The notes beneath the pieces were generated by a model. That model saw only the letters and a program-made list of their open reading frames with translations. It was not told where the DNA came from and did not search any database. A program made the position numbers and the translations under genes. DNA of 64,000 bases from Aurantiacibacter poecillastricola (GTDB lineage: Bacteria > Pseudomonadota > Alphaproteobacteria > Sphingomonadales > Sphingomonadaceae): assembly GCF_030730945.1 (NCBI RefSeq), contig NZ_JAVAMS010000001.1, positions 1 to 64,000 of the forward strand, in the 5' to 3' direction. Positions 62,839-64,000 of the stretch are shown here, in pieces. Each line of letters opens with the position of its first letter. Within the stretch, counting starts at the first letter, position 1.

Positions 62839-64000
62839 ATGCGCTACCTCCCCCTCACCGACACCGACCGCGCCGTCATGCTGGAGCGGATCGGCGCCGA
62901 GAGCGTCGATGCGCTGTTCGCCGATGTGCCCGGCGAGCACTATCTCGACGGACCTGTCGAGGGCCTGCCCCTTCACGCCAGCGAGATGGCGGTCGAGAAC
63001 CACATGCGGCGGCTCTCCAAGCAGAACCTCGCCGCGGCCGACACTGCCTTCTTCTGCGGCGCGGGAGCCTATCGCCACCACGTGCCCTCCACCGTCGATC
63101 ACATCATCCAGCGCGGCGAGTTCCTGACGGCCTACACGCCCTACCAGCCCGAGATTGCGCAGGGCACGCTGCAGATGCTGTTCGAGTTCCAGACGCAGGT
63201 CGCGCGGCTGTATGGCTGCGAGATCGCCAATGCCTCGATGTACGATGGCTCCACCGCGTGCTGGGAAGCCATCGTCATGGCCGCGCGGCTGACGAAGCGC
63301 GACCGTATCCTGCTCAGCGGCGGGCTGCATCCGCATTACGTCTCCGTCGCCGAGACGATGGCGCGGTTCACTCCGGGCCATGTCGATTACCAGCTGCCCG
63401 TGCTGGCGTCCGACCCCGGCGACGACGCGCTGATCGCCCGGATCGACGAGGAGACGAGCTGCGTGGTGGTGCAGTACCCCGACATCATGGGCCGCATCTC
63501 CGACCTGCCCCGCATCGCCGAGGCCGCGCATGAGAAGGGCGCGCTGCTGATCGTGGTGAACACCGAACCCGTGGCACTGGGAGCTCTGGAAGCACCTGGC
63601 AACCTTGGCGCCGATATCGTGGTGGGCGAAGGCCAGGCCATCGGCGTGGGCCTGCAATTCGGCGGGCCGTATCTCGGCCTCTTCGCCATCACCAACCCCA
63701 AACATGTGCGCCAGATGCCCGGCAGGCTCTGCGGCGAGACCGTGGACGCCGATGGCAAGCGCGGCTTCGTCCTCACCCTCTCCACCCGCGAGCAGCATAT
63801 CCGCCGCGAGAAGGCGACCAGCAACATCTGCACCAATAGCGGGCTGTGCGCGCTGGCCTTCTCCGTGCACATGACGCTGCTGGGCGAGAAGGGCCTCACA
63901 GCGCTCGCCGCGGAGAATCACCGCCTCGCCTGCAAGGCCGCCGACCGCCTCGCGCAGGTGGACGGCGTCAGCGTGCTGAACGAGAGCTTCTTCAACGAGT
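62839..64000 (+). CDS. gcvPA: Glycine dehydrogenase (decarboxylating) subunit 1, truncated by window end
   Basis: 387 codons are visible out of about 450 expected, running off the right edge without a stop. The start is the ATG at 62839, 5 bases after gcv[28 protein letters not shown] and [14 protein letters not shown] are the usual N-terminal segments of the alpha subunit of split P protein. The PLP lysine is in the other subunit (gcvPB), which should follow outside the window. Split P protein is common in sphingomonads. Confidence 0.96.
   Translation, partial: MRYLPLTDTDRAVMLERIGAESVDALFADVPGEHYLDGPVEGLPLHASEMAVENHMRRLSKQNLAAADTAFFCGAGAYRHHVPSTVDHIIQRGEFLTAYTPYQPEIAQGTLQMLFEFQTQVARLYGCEIANASMYDGSTACWEAIVMAARLTKRDRILLSGGLHPHYVSVAETMARFTPGHVDYQLPVLASDPGDDALIARIDEETSCVVVQYPDIMGRISDLPRIAEAAHEKGALLIVVNTEPVALGALEAPGNLGADIVVGEGQAIGVGLQFGGPYLGLFAITNPKHVRQMPGRLCGETVDADGKRGFVLTLSTREQHIRREKATSNICTNSGLCALAFSVHMTLLGEKGLTALAAENHRLACKAADRLAQVDGVSVLNESFFNE

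Overview
The window is about 64 kb of GC-rich DNA, and its gene content points to an alphaproteobacterium of the Sphingomonadales (Erythrobacter, Altererythrobacter or Novosphingobium-like). The evidence is the codon use, the TonB-receptor catabolic cluster, the split glycine decarboxylase (gcvPA) behind gcvT and gcvH, and the sphingomonad-style exopolysaccharide gene content. The organism assignment is inference from style, not from a marker gene. I see no rRNA, tRNA, insertion sequence, prophage or CRISPR array.

Region 1 (1-10.4 kb) is general metabolism. A truncated aldehyde dehydrogenase is followed by a beta-keto acid cleavage enzyme. On the opposite strand lie a cupin protein, an HpcH/HpaI aldolase, an esterase-like lipoprotein, an IclR regulator and a large TonB-dependent receptor. 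Together they look like an uptake-plus-degradation cluster for a carboxylic acid of unknown identity. A DUF1330 lipoprotein, a small HELVH metallopeptidase-like protein and fumC follow.

Region 2 (10.4-22 kb) begins with an 858-base regulatory gap and a LuxR/NarL-type regulator with an atypical receiver. A three-gene operon encodes a HAD-UbiA fusion, an SMR-type small transporter and a sugar epimerase. Next come a FlaA1/CapD-type UDP-GlcNAc dehydratase and, divergently, a formyltransferase-like protein coupled to a PIG-L deacetylase. An ArnT-like glycosyltransferase and an OafA-like acyltransferase then close the long leftward operon of region 3.

Region 3 (22-43 kb) is polysaccharide locus A. 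The leftward operon (28.7 to 19.2 kb) carries aminotransferase, sulfotransferase, Wzy-like polymerase, Wza-like exporter, outer-membrane barrel, PL1-like lyase lipoprotein, acyltransferase and GT39. The rightward operon (29.0 to 36.1 kb) carries two GT4 enzymes, a GT4-phosphoglycosyltransferase fusion, an ATP-grasp protein, a HAD phosphatase and another GT4. Then come a Wzx flippase, a Wzc-type tyrosine autokinase and a second PL1-like lyase with a Pro/Thr-rich linker.

Region 4 (42-61 kb) is locus B. UDP-glucuronate 4-epimerase and UDP-glucose dehydrogenase supply uronic acids. A second Wzc, Wza and Wzy set runs leftward with a periplasmic protein of unknown function. An eleven-gene rightward operon (50.2 to 61.0 kb), mostly with 4-base overlaps, encodes GT2, Wzx, a nitroreductase-like protein, pyruvyltransferase, methyltransferase, acyltransferase, GT4, a third Wzy-like protein, GT4 and WecB/TagA/CpsF. 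The window therefore seems to hold two Wzx/Wzy-type assembly lines for acidic and probably decorated (sulfate, pyruvate, acyl) glycans.

Region 5 (61-64 kb) is a tandem glycine riboswitch followed by gcvT, gcvH and the truncated gcvPA.

The most unusual items are the HAD-UbiA/SMR/SDR operon, the PglA-PglC-like fusion, the formyltransferase lacking its usual catalytic Asn, and the two related lyases flanking locus A.
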